Numbered from the stretch's first letter, positions 47,580-57,287 are shown. The stretch: DNA of 64,000 nucleotides from Sphingobacterium multivorum (GCF_900457465.1 NZ_UAUU01000006.1:1-64000), one strand, 5' to 3'. Numbers and translations are program-made. Notes: generated by a model from the sequence alone, not told the origin.

Positions 47580-47734
47580 ACTAACTAACCAATTATTAAC
47601 CTAAATTATGAAACTACTGATATAACGTCATCAAAAACGAGTTTCTTATGTTAGGCCGAATGGTTTAACCAAATTTTAACAAATCATTGTTATCATCAAT
47701 GCGCATCAGGTTTGGTCCAGCAATAAATATATTT
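47580..47734 (+). other. Leader-like remnant between GH92 genes
   Basis: Right after the terminator the plus strand reads CTAACTAACCAATTATTAAC and then CTAAATTATGAAACTACTG, which looks like the leader and start codon of a Bacteroidota outer-membrane protein gene. The reading frame stops after four codons. It is probably the fossil start of a deleted gene. This rests on pattern memory and is weak. Confidence 0.35.
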
Positions 47735-50700
47735 TTATTGATACAGTCCCCATTGCTTATTCGGTGTAGCGCCCATTTCTAAAACAAGCTCACCTCCTTT
47801 CAGAAGTTCCGAAGCATCAAAATAAAATGTATTAAGCGGTTTTCCATTTAATGTAGCACGTTGTATATACATATTTTTCTTATTTGCATTTTTCGCTTTG
47901 ATAATAAATTGTTCACCTCTACCGTATTTACCGCCCAATTTAATCCTCACTTCCTCAAAGAGAGGGCTTCCAATTTCATAAATTGGCTTGACTCTTGTCC
48001 CGCCATCTATCTGAAATAAACCAATAGCATTCATAATATACCAAGCACTCATTTGCCCTTGGTCTTCATCTCCCAAATAAGCATTTGAAACCCCTTGGCC
48101 ATAATAGCGTTCACCTATGGAGCGACTCCATTTTTGCGTCAACCAAGGCTTATTCAACCAATTAAAAATATAGGCAAAATGCATCGATTGCTGATTTCCC
48201 TGAACAACAGGATAATCCCAATATTGATCATTAGGACCATTGTAGCGCCATTTCTCACTTTCCGGAAATCCCCATTCCAATCGTTTTAAAAACACATCCT
48301 GTCCGATCATTTTAGCTAACCCAGGAATATCCTGTGGCACAAAAAAGGTCAGTTGCCATGCATTTCCTTCTACATAATGATGGTTAGCTCCCGATTTAAA
48401 AGGATCAAAATCTTTATACCATTCTCCTTTTGAATCCTTCATCCGGGCATAGCCACTACTGACATCTATCGCGTTTCTCCACCATTTTCCGCGATCATTG
48501 AAATAGTTGTACTCCTGCTCCTTTCCTAACGATTTTGCGAACTGCCCAACTGTCCAGTCGTCAAAACTATATTCCATTGAATTGGAAAACCGGCCCAAAT
48601 CATAAGGAACGTACTTATATTTTAAATAGACATCCAAATCACGATTACCTGCAAAACCACCTTCAAATTTCAATGGACTTGTTGTCTGCATTTTTTTAAC
48701 AGCTTCAAATGCCTTTTCAGTATCGTAGTCTCTAATCCCCATCTGGTATGCCCCAACAATTAACGGTATTTCATGTTCTGCAACCATGACGGGAATATAC
48801 TCCATTCCAGCCGGTCCTTTCGCCAACCAGCCATTTGCGTCATACATCGCAAGTTGCGATCTGACCCATTTATTGGACCATTCCGGCGTAACCAAGTTCC
48901 AAAACTGATTTAAATTCCAAAAGGTATTCCAGAAAGCATCACAGCCTAAAGCGAGATCCCCTTTATGGGCTAAAGTTCGTATCACTTCATCCGAAGATCT
49001 CCATTGACCATTCACATCACTAAATGTGTTTCGGCTTGCCAAAGTGCGATACATATTTGTATAGAATTTCTCTTTTTCAAAATAGTCTGAAGACTTTATC
49101 GCCAATCTACTTAAAAGTTCATCCCAAACTTTATGTTGGTTTTCCACGACCCGATCAATCGACCATCCGAATGGCTCCGACAGTTCCGTTTTTAGATTCT
49201 CCTCCGCATTGGCTAAGCTCACATAAGAAATCCCTGTGCGCAGTTGTACAGCCTTATCTTTATGCACATCAAATTCCACGTACATTCCCGAAAATTGAGC
49301 GCTATCAGCAACCAAATCAGCCCGTTCAGTCAACCGATCGTTATGCCATGTGCCATAGTTTATGATAGGTTTGTCAAACTCCATCACAAAGTATACGACA
49401 TAATCCTGTTTTGCATCCGTGGACCAAACGTTTTCAGATAATTGATTACTATATCCTACGACCTTATAGTCAGAAACCTTTTTTAGCGAGAAGTCTTTAA
49501 TTTTATAATCATATTCTCCGTTAACCTTAAGATCAATCATGATACGTCCTGTGTCCGACTTATGGTAGGTATATTGTTGAAAACTGGAACGTGTACCAGC
49601 CGTCAATTTCACATCGATATCGTGATCAAGCAGATGAACAGCATAATATCCCAATGGAGCCTTTTCGCTGGTTTTATCTATCGCTGATCGATATCCTGAA
49701 TTTTTACTGTACTGATCTCCGACCCGAGTCTTCAATTGACCTGCTGTCGGAAATGTACCCAATCCAGCCATTGTCCATTCATGGATATGGCTAAAAGTAC
49801 CAATAGATTCGATAGAAGGTTCATAACCTGCCTGCCAGCCAATATTTTGGTTATCTGGACTTATCTTTACCATGCCAAAAGGCATCCATGGTCCCGGGGC
49901 TATCATCCATCTGGAATGTGCTGCCCCCATCATCGTGTTCACATAATCTGAAACTCCGCCCAGTCTTTTTGGGCCCCGCTTGATTGTTGAAGACTGTATT
50001 AATTGCCCATTACTATAAATTTCATACTTACTCCATATATCCTTAGCGACATAAGGCATTGGTATTTCCAATTTCGCTGCACCTTTTTCAAGTGTTTTCT
50101 CATAAATTTTCTTTCCATCTAAGACTACTTTCAACTGTTCATCATCTTTCAATTTCAAGAGATCAACCAGCATATTTTGGACGGGTTTCCCTGCATTTAA
50201 GATCTCAAATTCAGCTTGCTGTACATTTTTAACAATTACAGAACGATTGGCTATTAGCTTTACTTGCTGTGGCCCCAGCAGTTTAAAGGAATCAAATTCA
50301 ACCCATCCTCCCTTTATGACAGTCATGGTAATCTGATTTCCGCCTTTCTTAATGAGATCAGCTGGTAATGGTATATTTATCGTAGAATTTCCAGATTTTA
50401 AAGGATTCTCTAACGGCTCACCATTTCCTGCCCCCCCCTCCACCTCAAAATTATAGGGCTTGCCATTGATTACGATCTGTAGTGTAGGTTTATTTTTAGG
50501 GTCACTATTGGCCAATTTAACCTGAAGTGTACACTGACCATTTTTTATACTATTGTTTAACACATAGTATAAATTCAAAAAATGTGTTCTCAGACCAGAG
50601 GTTCCTCCAGTCCCGCCCCATTCATTGGCCGGACCGGGCAATACATAGGGTAAATCCCTTGTTAAAGAAGATTGGCCGATAATAAACGCATTGTCTTCAT

Positions 50701-50872
50701 AACCGAAATCATGTTCCAAAAATTTCTTATATCCATTCGGGGACAAGGCAAATTCGCTGCTTGAACCGTCTGAATTTCCCAATTGCCATATTGTGTGCTC
50801 CTGGCCAACAACAGACTGAGCACACATGAACAACAGACCGGCGACAAAAGAAAGTGAGAAACGTAATTTCAT
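47735..50872 (-). CDS. GH92 family glycoside hydrolase with N-terminal rhamnogalacturonan-lyase-like domain
   Basis: This 1045-residue protein has a signal peptide (1-23), then an extra domain of about 200 residues (HTIWQLGNSDGSSSEFALSP through WVEFDSFKLLGP) that resembles domain III of PL4 rhamnogalacturonan lyases, a carbohydrate-binding jelly roll. A short Ig-like segment and the GH92 catalytic part follow from about 310 (YVNTMMGAAHSRWMIAPGP). EGNAW has Glu835, and GDEDQGQMSAW has Asp935/Asp937. The usual NEPSHH motif is replaced by NQQSMH (Gln894), so specificity is probably altered. It is the first gene of the GH92 run and lies behind the operator-like motif at 50973. Confidence 0.9.
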   Translation of the reverse strand: MKLRFSLSFVAGLLFMCAQSVVGQEHTIWQLGNSDGSSSEFALSPNGYKKFLEHDFGYEDNAFIIGQSSLTRDLPYVLPGPANEWGGTGGTSGLRTHFLNLYYVLNNSIKNGQCTLQVKLANSDPKNKPTLQIVINGKPYNFEVEGGAGNGEPLENPLKSGNSTINIPLPADLIKKGGNQITMTVIKGGWVEFDSFKLLGPQQVKLIANRSVIVKNVQQAEFEILNAGKPVQNMLVDLLKLKDDEQLKVVLDGKKIYEKTLEKGAAKLEIPMPYVAKDIWSKYEIYSNGQLIQSSTIKRGPKRLGGVSDYVNTMMGAAHSRWMIAPGPWMPFGMVKISPDNQNIGWQAGYEPSIESIGTFSHIHEWTMAGLGTFPTAGQLKTRVGDQYSKNSGYRSAIDKTSEKAPLGYYAVHLLDHDIDVKLTAGTRSSFQQYTYHKSDTGRIMIDLKVNGEYDYKIKDFSLKKVSDYKVVGYSNQLSENVWSTDAKQDYVVYFVMEFDKPIINYGTWHNDRLTERADLVADSAQFSGMYVEFDVHKDKAVQLRTGISYVSLANAEENLKTELSEPFGWSIDRVVENQHKVWDELLSRLAIKSSDYFEKEKFYTNMYRTLASRNTFSDVNGQWRSSDEVIRTLAHKGDLALGCDAFWNTFWNLNQFWNLVTPEWSNKWVRSQLAMYDANGWLAKGPAGMEYIPVMVAEHEIPLIVGAYQMGIRDYDTEKAFEAVKKMQTTSPLKFEGGFAGNRDLDVYLKYKYVPYDLGRFSNSMEYSFDDWTVGQFAKSLGKEQEYNYFNDRGKWWRNAIDVSSGYARMKDSKGEWYKDFDPFKSGANHHYVEGNAWQLTFFVPQDIPGLAKMIGQDVFLKRLEWGFPESEKWRYNGPNDQYWDYPVVQGNQQSMHFAYIFNWLNKPWLTQKWSRSIGERYYGQGVSNAYLGDEDQGQMSAWYIMNAIGLFQIDGGTRVKPIYEIGSPLFEEVRIKLGGKYGRGEQFIIKAKNANKKNMYIQRATLNGKPLNTFYFDASELLKGGELVLEMGATPNKQWGLYQ

Positions 50873-50972
50873 AAGTATCAGATTTTATAATTTTTAATTA
50901 CATCAGTTGCTTTCCTCATAAACTGCACAAAACAATTCACAAAACACATTACATTGTACATACATTAATAAC

Positions 50973-50989
50973 TTACAAAAACGTTTAAA
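50973..50989. promoter_or_regulatory. Putative LacI-family operator (copy 3)
   Basis: TTACAAAAACGTTTAAA matches the copies at 426-448 and 8374-8396 except for two G-to-A differences. It lies about 100 bp upstream of the first GH92 start codon. Confidence 0.5.
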
Positions 50990-51587
50990 AGCAAAACTTT
51001 ATGCACAATATTACTACAAAAAAAACATATATCAAATGAAAAACAGCAAAATGTATATACATATAAAAAGAAAGAAACAAAATGAATTTATTGACACAAG
51101 TTAGCGAAAATGAAAGGTTTTGATTCTTAGAGAGGAAAGTTATATCAATTTGTAGTTTGCGCAATATCCACCGCATTTTCTAGTTTTCGGGGAAAAATTG
51201 CCTTTATTTAGAAAAGTGTTTCTACAGATTATTTATGATAAAAAAACTTAATAGAAGTTTTCTCATTGCAATATTTGCCTAGAGTCCATTATTTTAGGAT
51301 TAAAACTTTGTCAAAACTCAAGTAAAGCAATAATTACTATTGGCTATTTGGATCTAATAAGTTATATTTATACAATTATTTGCTTTGAAACCTTAAAGAT
51401 AAGAGTATTATCTTTTGTATTATCATTATAAACGATATTCTACCCATTTGTGTAGAAACTTATTTCATTGCTGGATAGAGATGCAATGTTTGAACAAGTT
51501 CAACTATAAACGTTGACAATGATTACGAGGTAAGGATAGGAAGGTAAAAAAAGTCTATTATTAGCGTATAAATTGAGATTACGTCCT

Positions 51588-51595
51588 TATTTTTG
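51588..51595 (+). promoter_or_regulatory. -7 promoter box for LuxR-type gene
   Basis: TATTTTTG fits TAnnTTTG and lies 76 bp before the chosen ATG at 51672. The -33 element is not clear. Confidence 0.4.
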
Positions 51596-51671
51596 TAACT
51601 TGCACGCCAGGACAACATCGATTTTACGTGGTATTCAAAAGCGATTGCGGATCATCTTTGTATTTTACACT

Positions 51672-52433
51672 ATGAAAATTAAGATTGAAGATTTTTTCAA
51701 GCCGGTACAAGTTAAAGACGACTTTAGCAAAGATGATTATGAGATTGTCGAAGCCTTTATAAATTTTGCCAAGTCCTTAAGCAGATTAACCTATCAGAGT
51801 ATATATTTAATTGACTATTCAAAGAAAAGCTTTCTATTTGTGTCTGATAATCCAATCTTTTTGTGTGGAAGCACGCCTGGGGAAGTCATGCGAGAAGGGT
51901 ATTATCACTATGTTAATAATGTACCTGAGAGTGATTTACATTTATTAAAAAAGATCAATGACGTTGGTTTTGACTTTTTTGGAAATTTAGATGCCGAAGA
52001 TCGCTTAAAATACTCCATATCTTATGATTTTCATTTAAAACAACCGGGAAATAAGCCACTGTTAGTAAACCATAAACTAAAACCTCTGCTCCTGGATAAG
52101 TTTTCTAACCCCTGGATCGCCCTATGCTTAGTTTCTATGTCCTCACATGCTAACTCAGGAAACATTAGATTTAAATCTGATGAGGACGGAAAACAGTTTG
52201 AATATGACTTGGATAAAGATATTTGGGTAGAAACTCCGCGCATTAAATTGAAACCCCGTGAAAAGGACATTCTTCTTTTTTCCGCACAGGGTCTTACTAT
52301 GGATCAAATAGCAGATCGACTTTATGTATCGATTGATACGGTAAAATTTCATAAAAAACAGATATTTTCAAAACTGAAAGTCAAAAGTATTACAGAGGCT
52401 ACAGCATTAGCCATTGAACTATCTCTTTTTTAA
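51672..52433 (+). CDS. LuxR-family transcriptional regulator with PAS-like sensor part
   Basis: This 253-residue protein starts at the ATG at 51672 (MKIKIEDFFKPV); an in-frame ATG at 51573 would add 33 residues of unlikely composition and overlap the promoter box. Residues 25-170 look like a PAS-type sensor (YQSIYLIDYSKKSFLFVSDN), as in many Bacteroidota LuxR regulators. Residues 190-250 are a LuxR HTH (KLKPREKDILLFSAQGLTM, then IADRLYVSIDTVKFHKKQIF). It has no autoinducer-binding domain. It converges on the LuxI/GNAT-like gene with 2 bp between the stop codons. Confidence 0.88.
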   Translation: MKIKIEDFFKPVQVKDDFSKDDYEIVEAFINFAKSLSRLTYQSIYLIDYSKKSFLFVSDNPIFLCGSTPGEVMREGYYHYVNNVPESDLHLLKKINDVGFDFFGNLDAEDRLKYSISYDFHLKQPGNKPLLVNHKLKPLLLDKFSNPWIALCLVSMSSHANSGNIRFKSDEDGKQFEYDLDKDIWVETPRIKLKPREKDILLFSAQGLTMDQIADRLYVSIDTVKFHKKQIFSKLKVKSITEATALAIELSLF

Positions 52434-52435
52434 TC

Positions 52436-53128
52436 TTATTCATTATTTTTTGAACATAATAGCATTAGTTTTGACATCTCAACAAATTTTTGAATATCGG
52501 CATGATTTCCTATACTAAACTGGGAATATTTATTTTTTTCAATGAAAGTCTCCAGCCATTCCGATTTAATATAGATCGGTAATGTCTCAGAATAGAGGTA
52601 GATGATTGGATCACCAAGTTGAAAAGATTCTATCTCCAATTTTCGAAGCGTATTGACCACTTTTCGATCACATTCAGCTATAACCAATCCACTACCAAGG
52701 CTGTACGGACCATAGAATGCGTCAAAAAGCATCTTTTTCAGAATATTAATGCGATTACCTATTATCTTTCCAGAAATTACGAAACGTCCAATGTGCCAAA
52801 AATTCTTTACATCTGGAATTAACAAACTTTCTGTCTCGATATCAAATAATTTTTGAATCGGCAAACTCGTTTCCTTATCCCAAAATGTAATTCTAATGGA
52901 TGCCTGAATACAGTTATCAAGCTTACTTCGAAGTACATAATAAATGGAACGATCAAAAAAAATCTGATCCTCTCCTATCAATGACTCAAAGTCAAACGCA
53001 TATCCCTCTTCGGAATAACTATCCAGTTTGTAATGCTGCTGAGTCGTTACTAAATAAAAATGAATAAGTTCAGGAAGTTCGTTTTTATTAAGCTTGGTAA
53101 AATAATAGTTTTCAGGCGTCCAGTTCAT
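52436..53128 (-). CDS. LuxI/GNAT-like acyltransferase
   Basis: I assign this 230-residue protein to the GNAT-like acyltransferases that resemble autoinducer synthases. Supporting features are IYYVLRSKLDNCIQASIRIT (basic strand before a turn), FWHIGRFVISGKIIGNR (like the LuxI EISRFAI strand) and a C-terminal NTLRKLEIESFQLGDPIIYL. There is no signal peptide. The similarity is by pattern only; sequence identity to known synthases is low. It is transcribed after the E1-like gene (118 bp gap) and faces a LuxR-type regulator. Confidence 0.55.
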   Translation of the reverse strand: MNWTPENYYFTKLNKNELPELIHFYLVTTQQHYKLDSYSEEGYAFDFESLIGEDQIFFDRSIYYVLRSKLDNCIQASIRITFWDKETSLPIQKLFDIETESLLIPDVKNFWHIGRFVISGKIIGNRINILKKMLFDAFYGPYSLGSGLVIAECDRKVVNTLRKLEIESFQLGDPIIYLYSETLPIYIKSEWLETFIEKNKYSQFSIGNHADIQKFVEMSKLMLLCSKNNE

Positions 53129-53246
53129 GCAAATGTTATTCGATATGCAATTATAAAAATAAAGACTTTTCGTTTAAATTCCCACAGAGACAAATTTACT
53201 ACACAAAAGTGTAATGAAACGAATGTTTTTTTCAACTATATTAAGT

Positions 53247-53996
53247 TCAACCAATCATTGATAAATAATAGGAATCTGGAAAGAATTTTACAGGTTTAGA
53301 TGTCGCTAAATTAAATACAATATGACTAACCATTCCCGATAATAAATACAAACCTAATGATAATTGCGGAGGAGAAGACGTCAGCGCGATTTTACCATAT
53401 TCTGCCAAAAATTCCTCAAACCATTTCGTTTTTACACCCTTTGTTTTTAAGCTATCCACAATGAATTCACCGACATTTAATTCGAATGTCTGATGGGCCT
53501 TTTCCAAAGACTGCAGATTGAGACCTTCAGGCGGAAGCACCGTTAAAAATCCGGCCCAACCCAAATTATAAGGATGTACTACCGGTATATTTCGTTTTGC
53601 CATATACTGGTCAAAGACAAAAGGAATATCAGAAGAAAAATCCAACGCATTAATGGCAACCTTATGATTTATATCGATATTATATAAATTATCTTGGTTA
53701 ATAAATTCAGAAAACACTGTTATTTTGGCTTGCGGGTTAATTGAATGCAAACGTTCCTGCAAAGCAAATACTTTCTTAATACCAATATCCTTGTTTGTAT
53801 AATTTTGTCTGTTTAAATTTGTCAATTCGACAACATCTCCATCGGCAATTGTCAAATTTTCGAAACCCATACGCAATAAGCACTCGGCAATGTAACTTCC
53901 TATTCCACAACCTCCTATTAACACCGGAAAGTCTTTGATATGTTGTTGATCCTCTTCTTTAATATGTATGTTATTTCGAATATACCTCAAATCCAT
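53247..53996 (-). CDS. ThiF/MoeB/HesA-type E1-like adenylyltransferase
   Basis: This 249-residue protein has a Rossmann ATP-binding site PVLIGGCGIGSYIAECLLRMG (about 25-45, cited in parts below 20), DGDVVELTNLNRQNYTNKDI with the conserved Asp and Arg, and NALDFSSDIPFVFDQYM in place of the usual DATDN stretch. It has only two Cys, both at the nucleotide site, so the Zn-binding CxxC pairs and a catalytic transfer Cys are absent. It should adenylate a carboxylate (as MccB or TcdA do) without forming a thioester. It is transcribed with the acyltransferase gene, which suggests a joint small-molecule or peptide product. Confidence 0.82.
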   Translation of the reverse strand: MDLRYIRNNIHIKEEDQQHIKDFPVLIGGCGIGSYIAECLLRMGFENLTIADGDVVELTNLNRQNYTNKDIGIKKVFALQERLHSINPQAKITVFSEFINQDNLYNIDINHKVAINALDFSSDIPFVFDQYMAKRNIPVVHPYNLGWAGFLTVLPPEGLNLQSLEKAHQTFELNVGEFIVDSLKTKGVKTKWFEEFLAEYGKIALTSSPPQLSLGLYLLSGMVSHIVFNLATSKPVKFFPDSYYLSMIG

Positions 53997-54186
53997 ATAT
54001 AATCTCTCAATAATTTTGTATCACATAAAGATAGAATTATAATTTATATTATTATTAAAGAAATTGCTAAGTAAATTTCATAGTTGCGTAGTACAAATTA
54101 GCGGCGATTTTGCTTAATTTAGCCACCTATCTTTTGTTTTTATTTTGATTCAAAATGAATACCTTTAATAAAATCAACGTGTAAAA

Positions 54187-54537
54187 ATGGATAATACAAG
54201 AATATATCGCATGTCATTTGCTGGTGTATACCCGCTTTATATACAAAAAGCCGAAAGAAAAGGACGTACAAAAGAAGAGGTTGACGAAATCATTTTCTGG
54301 CTTACCGGCTATAGTCCCATATCGCTACAGCAAGTAGTTGAAAATAAAACTGACTTTGAACATTTCTTTAAACAAGCACCAAGTTTAAACCCGAATGTTT
54401 CGAAGATCACGGGTGTAATCTGCGGCTATCGCATTGAAGATATTGAAGATCCGCTGGTTCAGAAAGTTCGCTATCTCGATAAATTAATTGATGAACTGGC
54501 CAAAGGGAAACCCATGGAAAAAATTTTGAGAAAGTAA
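54187..54537 (+). CDS. DUF2200 family protein
   Basis: This 116-residue protein matches DUF2200 by [54 protein letters not shown] and [19 protein letters not shown], with [16 protein letters not shown] at the end. The family is cytoplasmic and widespread with unknown role. It is a single gene converging on the PQQ-like propeller gene, with 33 bp between the stops. Confidence 0.85.
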   Translation: MDNTRIYRMSFAGVYPLYIQKAERKGRTKEEVDEIIFWLTGYSPISLQQVVENKTDFEHFFKQAPSLNPNVSKITGVICGYRIEDIEDPLVQKVRYLDKLIDELAKGKPMEKILRK

Positions 54538-54570
54538 ACTCTGCTACGATTCGTAAATAGCGCGTACTTA

Positions 54571-55824
54571 CTATTCCAATGCATAGATGGCACCATCAGC
54601 GGCATTAAAATAAAGCCGATTTTCATCGATCCATATTGTTGAAAAGATACTTCCCATCTGCAGGTAGTCTGCAAACAGTCTTGTAATATCATCCTCATAT
54701 TTTTGTTGCAGATCGGCGCGCAGCACATTTTCATCATTTATAAACAATTGCCTATTCTTTTTACTTGACTCCGTTTGAAAAATAGGCACAACCCCTCCGT
54801 TTTTTATATCCAATTTATAAATTACACCATCCAGCGTTCCAAAAAAGGCCTCATTACCTACGATAGTGGCACTGCTAAATGTATTTAAAGGCACTTTAGG
54901 TTCAACTATTTTCACGCCGTCCATTCTATTTAAAACAAGTATACTATAGGAATCCGACATGGTTACGACAAGCTTATCGTCAAAAATACTAGGAACACTC
55001 GTCCAGCTCCCTGGTTGATGATATACCCAAAAGCCACTTCCATTCGCGGTATTAAGCGCATATACATTAAAGTCACGAGCACCAAAATAGACTGTACTGT
55101 CGGCGACTGCTGCATGGAACTGAATCTCGCCTTTTGGAAAATAACGTTCACCAACCGTTTTAAACTTCCAATGTAGGGTACCATCTTTTTTCAAACAATA
55201 AAAATAACCATCAAAACTACCAATGAAAACACGTTCTTGTGTCAGCGTTGGGGCTGCATGCACAATGCCCCCAGTCAGGAATTTCCAAACAAGTTTTCCC
55301 GATTTAGCATCTACGGCATAGACATGATGATCCCCAGATCCAAAATAAACTACACCATTTGCAACCGCAGGAGATGAGAGGAAATAGTCCCATATATCAT
55401 AACTCTTTTCACCATCGGTTGAAAACTGCCATAATTTTCGACCTGTTTGGGCATCCAGGGCATACAAGTAGCCATCAGTGCTTAAAAAATACACTTTTCC
55501 GCCATCAAGAGCAACAGTCGACCGAATTTCACCGGTAGTTTTATACTTCCAAAGTATATTACCGCTCGTTTTATTCAATGCGTAAAGATTACTGTCGCAA
55601 GACCCGACAAAAACGATATCCTTCCAAACGACGGGCGAAGAAAACAGCCTTCCCTCTGTTTTGAATTTCCATTTCAACGCGGGATTTAACCTAATATTGG
55701 ATTGTGCTGTATAATTTTGGCGATCTAGGCCTCTAGCCAGATGCTGCGCCCGTAATTGACAAAAACATCCCACTGCAATAAATAGGATAATAATTGGGCG
55801 CCAATCATATTTTAGTCCAAACAT
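54571..55824 (-). CDS. PQQ-binding-like beta-propeller protein, exported
   Basis: This 417-residue protein has a signal peptide (IIILFIAVGCFCQLRAQ) and six or seven repeats of the PQQ_2 type. Examples are LKWKFKTEGRLFSSPVVWKD, DSNLYALNKTSGNILWKYKT, DGYLYALDAQTGRKLWQFST and DHHVYAVDAKSGKLVWKF. Only the last repeats are divergent. It resembles BamB and quinoprotein propellers but lacks dehydrogenase cofactor features, so it is probably a scaffold or binding protein. It lies 24 bp downstream of the DUF1343 gene on the same strand, probably as an operon. Confidence 0.88.
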   Translation of the reverse strand: MFGLKYDWRPIIILFIAVGCFCQLRAQHLARGLDRQNYTAQSNIRLNPALKWKFKTEGRLFSSPVVWKDIVFVGSCDSNLYALNKTSGNILWKYKTTGEIRSTVALDGGKVYFLSTDGYLYALDAQTGRKLWQFSTDGEKSYDIWDYFLSSPAVANGVVYFGSGDHHVYAVDAKSGKLVWKFLTGGIVHAAPTLTQERVFIGSFDGYFYCLKKDGTLHWKFKTVGERYFPKGEIQFHAAVADSTVYFGARDFNVYALNTANGSGFWVYHQPGSWTSVPSIFDDKLVVTMSDSYSILVLNRMDGVKIVEPKVPLNTFSSATIVGNEAFFGTLDGVIYKLDIKNGGVVPIFQTESSKKNRQLFINDENVLRADLQQKYEDDITRLFADYLQMGSIFSTIWIDENRLYFNAADGAIYALE

Positions 55825-55848
55825 CGATGTACTTTTATTCAGGTTATA

Positions 55849-57063
55849 TTATTGATAGATAAGGTATTTTTCCCTAGTCTTTCTATAATTACTTAGGCCC
55901 GGCTCCCAGCTTTTTCGGATTTCTTCTTCCGAAACACCGGCTTCAATTTGCTTGCGAAATAAACCTACGCCGACGAGCTTTTCGATACTGCCAATCTGTT
56001 TCGAAAATGATTGATCAAAAAACTTATCTTTTTCCGGAGAATTCCGATAAAGCGCTATCATCCAGGATAGGTTTATTTTTTTGCTATCGACAAGCTGCTG
56101 CAGATCATATTTACGCAGGTCTATTCCATAACATTCTTCATTCATAAACAGAGGCGATTCACTCATCCCTTTTTTACTGACGGGGACAAATGAGAAATCA
56201 TATGTACCCTTATAGATTGGGCTACCGATCACAACAAAGGGATAATCGGTGCCTCTACCATGATTTACTTTTACACCTTCAAAAAGACAGGTACTTGGAT
56301 ATAAGAGTATGCTTTGTTCCGTATTTAAATTGGGCGAAGGATTGACTGGTAGCTTATAAAGCATACTATGATCATAATCTGCTACAGGAATAATCTTCAA
56401 TTTACACTTCTTTTTAGTATTCATCCAACCTTCTCCGTTGATCATCTGGGCAAATTCAGCAGTAGTCATCCCATGCGCAATAGGAACAGGGAATTGCCCA
56501 ATACCCGACTTATACTCTTCCTCCAAAATAGGACCGTCAATTAGATAAGCATTGGGATTGGGCCTGTCTAAGATCAAGAGCTCCTTATCATTTTCGGCGC
56601 AAGCCTCCATAATATCCCGAAGGGTATTAATGTTGGTATAAAACCTCACCCCCATATCCTGCACATTATAAATAAACAGATCGATATCTTTTAGATCCTT
56701 CGCTGTTGGCTTTTTCTTATTCCCGTATAAAGAGACAATAGGAATTTTAGTTGTCGGATCGACTTCATCCCCCACTTCAGTTCCATTACTTGCATTCCCT
56801 CGAAATCCATGCTCAGGCCCAAAGATTCTCACAATCTGAACCCCGCGCGCAAGCAGACTATCAACAAGGTGCCGCCCTTTAATAACCGTAGATGGATTGC
56901 CCAATATCGCAATGCGTTTATTCATTAAATAAGGAAGGTAACGCTCGGTTCGTTCTGCTCCAGTTTGTATACGATCATTACAATAATTCAACGAGATCTG
57001 CGCAGTTGCATTTCTGAATAGGAATAGAATCAAGATAGAAATAAGCACTGGTTTCATATTCAT
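55849..57063 (-). CDS. DUF1343 protein, NamZ-like exo-beta-N-acetylmuramidase candidate
   Basis: This 404-residue exported protein has a signal peptide (MKPVLISILILFLFRNATA, then Q). It follows the DUF1343 pattern: GAERTERYLPYLMNKRIAIL, LLARGVQIVRIFGPEHGFRG, LFIYNVQDMGVRFYTNINTL, LLILDRPNPN and CLFEGVKVNHGRGTDYPF. Family members of this type (NamZ, GH171) remove terminal N-acetylmuramic acid from peptidoglycan fragments. The gene precedes the PQQ-like propeller, and the pair may act on wall recycling in the periplasm. Confidence 0.88.
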   Translation of the reverse strand: MNMKPVLISILILFLFRNATAQISLNYCNDRIQTGAERTERYLPYLMNKRIAILGNPSTVIKGRHLVDSLLARGVQIVRIFGPEHGFRGNASNGTEVGDEVDPTTKIPIVSLYGNKKKPTAKDLKDIDLFIYNVQDMGVRFYTNINTLRDIMEACAENDKELLILDRPNPNAYLIDGPILEEEYKSGIGQFPVPIAHGMTTAEFAQMINGEGWMNTKKKCKLKIIPVADYDHSMLYKLPVNPSPNLNTEQSILLYPSTCLFEGVKVNHGRGTDYPFVVIGSPIYKGTYDFSFVPVSKKGMSESPLFMNEECYGIDLRKYDLQQLVDSKKINLSWMIALYRNSPEKDKFFDQSFSKQIGSIEKLVGVGLFRKQIEAGVSEEEIRKSWEPGLSNYRKTREKYLIYQ

Positions 57064-57287
57064 TTGGTTTATACTATTAAAATATAGGCCCTGAGCATCA
57101 AGCTATTTATCCGATTGCAAAAACTAAACTAAGGATAAAGCTTTATTTTAGCAAATCATTTGTTAAAATTGATAAACAAGTTTTATCCAGCTACCTTTGG
57201 AATATTATTGGGAGCGTGATTTGCACATGAAACAATAGATGACATTCAAAAGCTGTGGCATACTAAATTTTATACTAATAATTGATA

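Larger units (their letters stand above)
50873..51671. other. Divergent AT-rich regulatory region
   Basis: About 800 bp between the minus-strand GH92 operon and the plus-strand LuxR-type gene. It is very AT-rich, with a LacI-type motif (50973-50989) and a -7 box (51588-51595). No gene with coding features was found; a 63-codon frame at 50985-51176 is a chance opening. Confidence 0.5.

Noticed and set aside
47735..50872. Third GH92 as a mannosyl-phosphate-cleaving enzyme because Glu is replaced by Gln894 in the NEP motif
   Set aside because: The Glu in EGNAW (Glu835), which is the better candidate for the general acid by spacing to the catalytic Asp pair, is retained. I could not map residues to a structure from memory.
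53200..53213. TACAC-AAAA-GTGTA as a lux box
   Set aside because: It is only a 5-bp dyad, does not recur at the LuxR gene, and may simply be part of the promoter of the acyltransferase gene.
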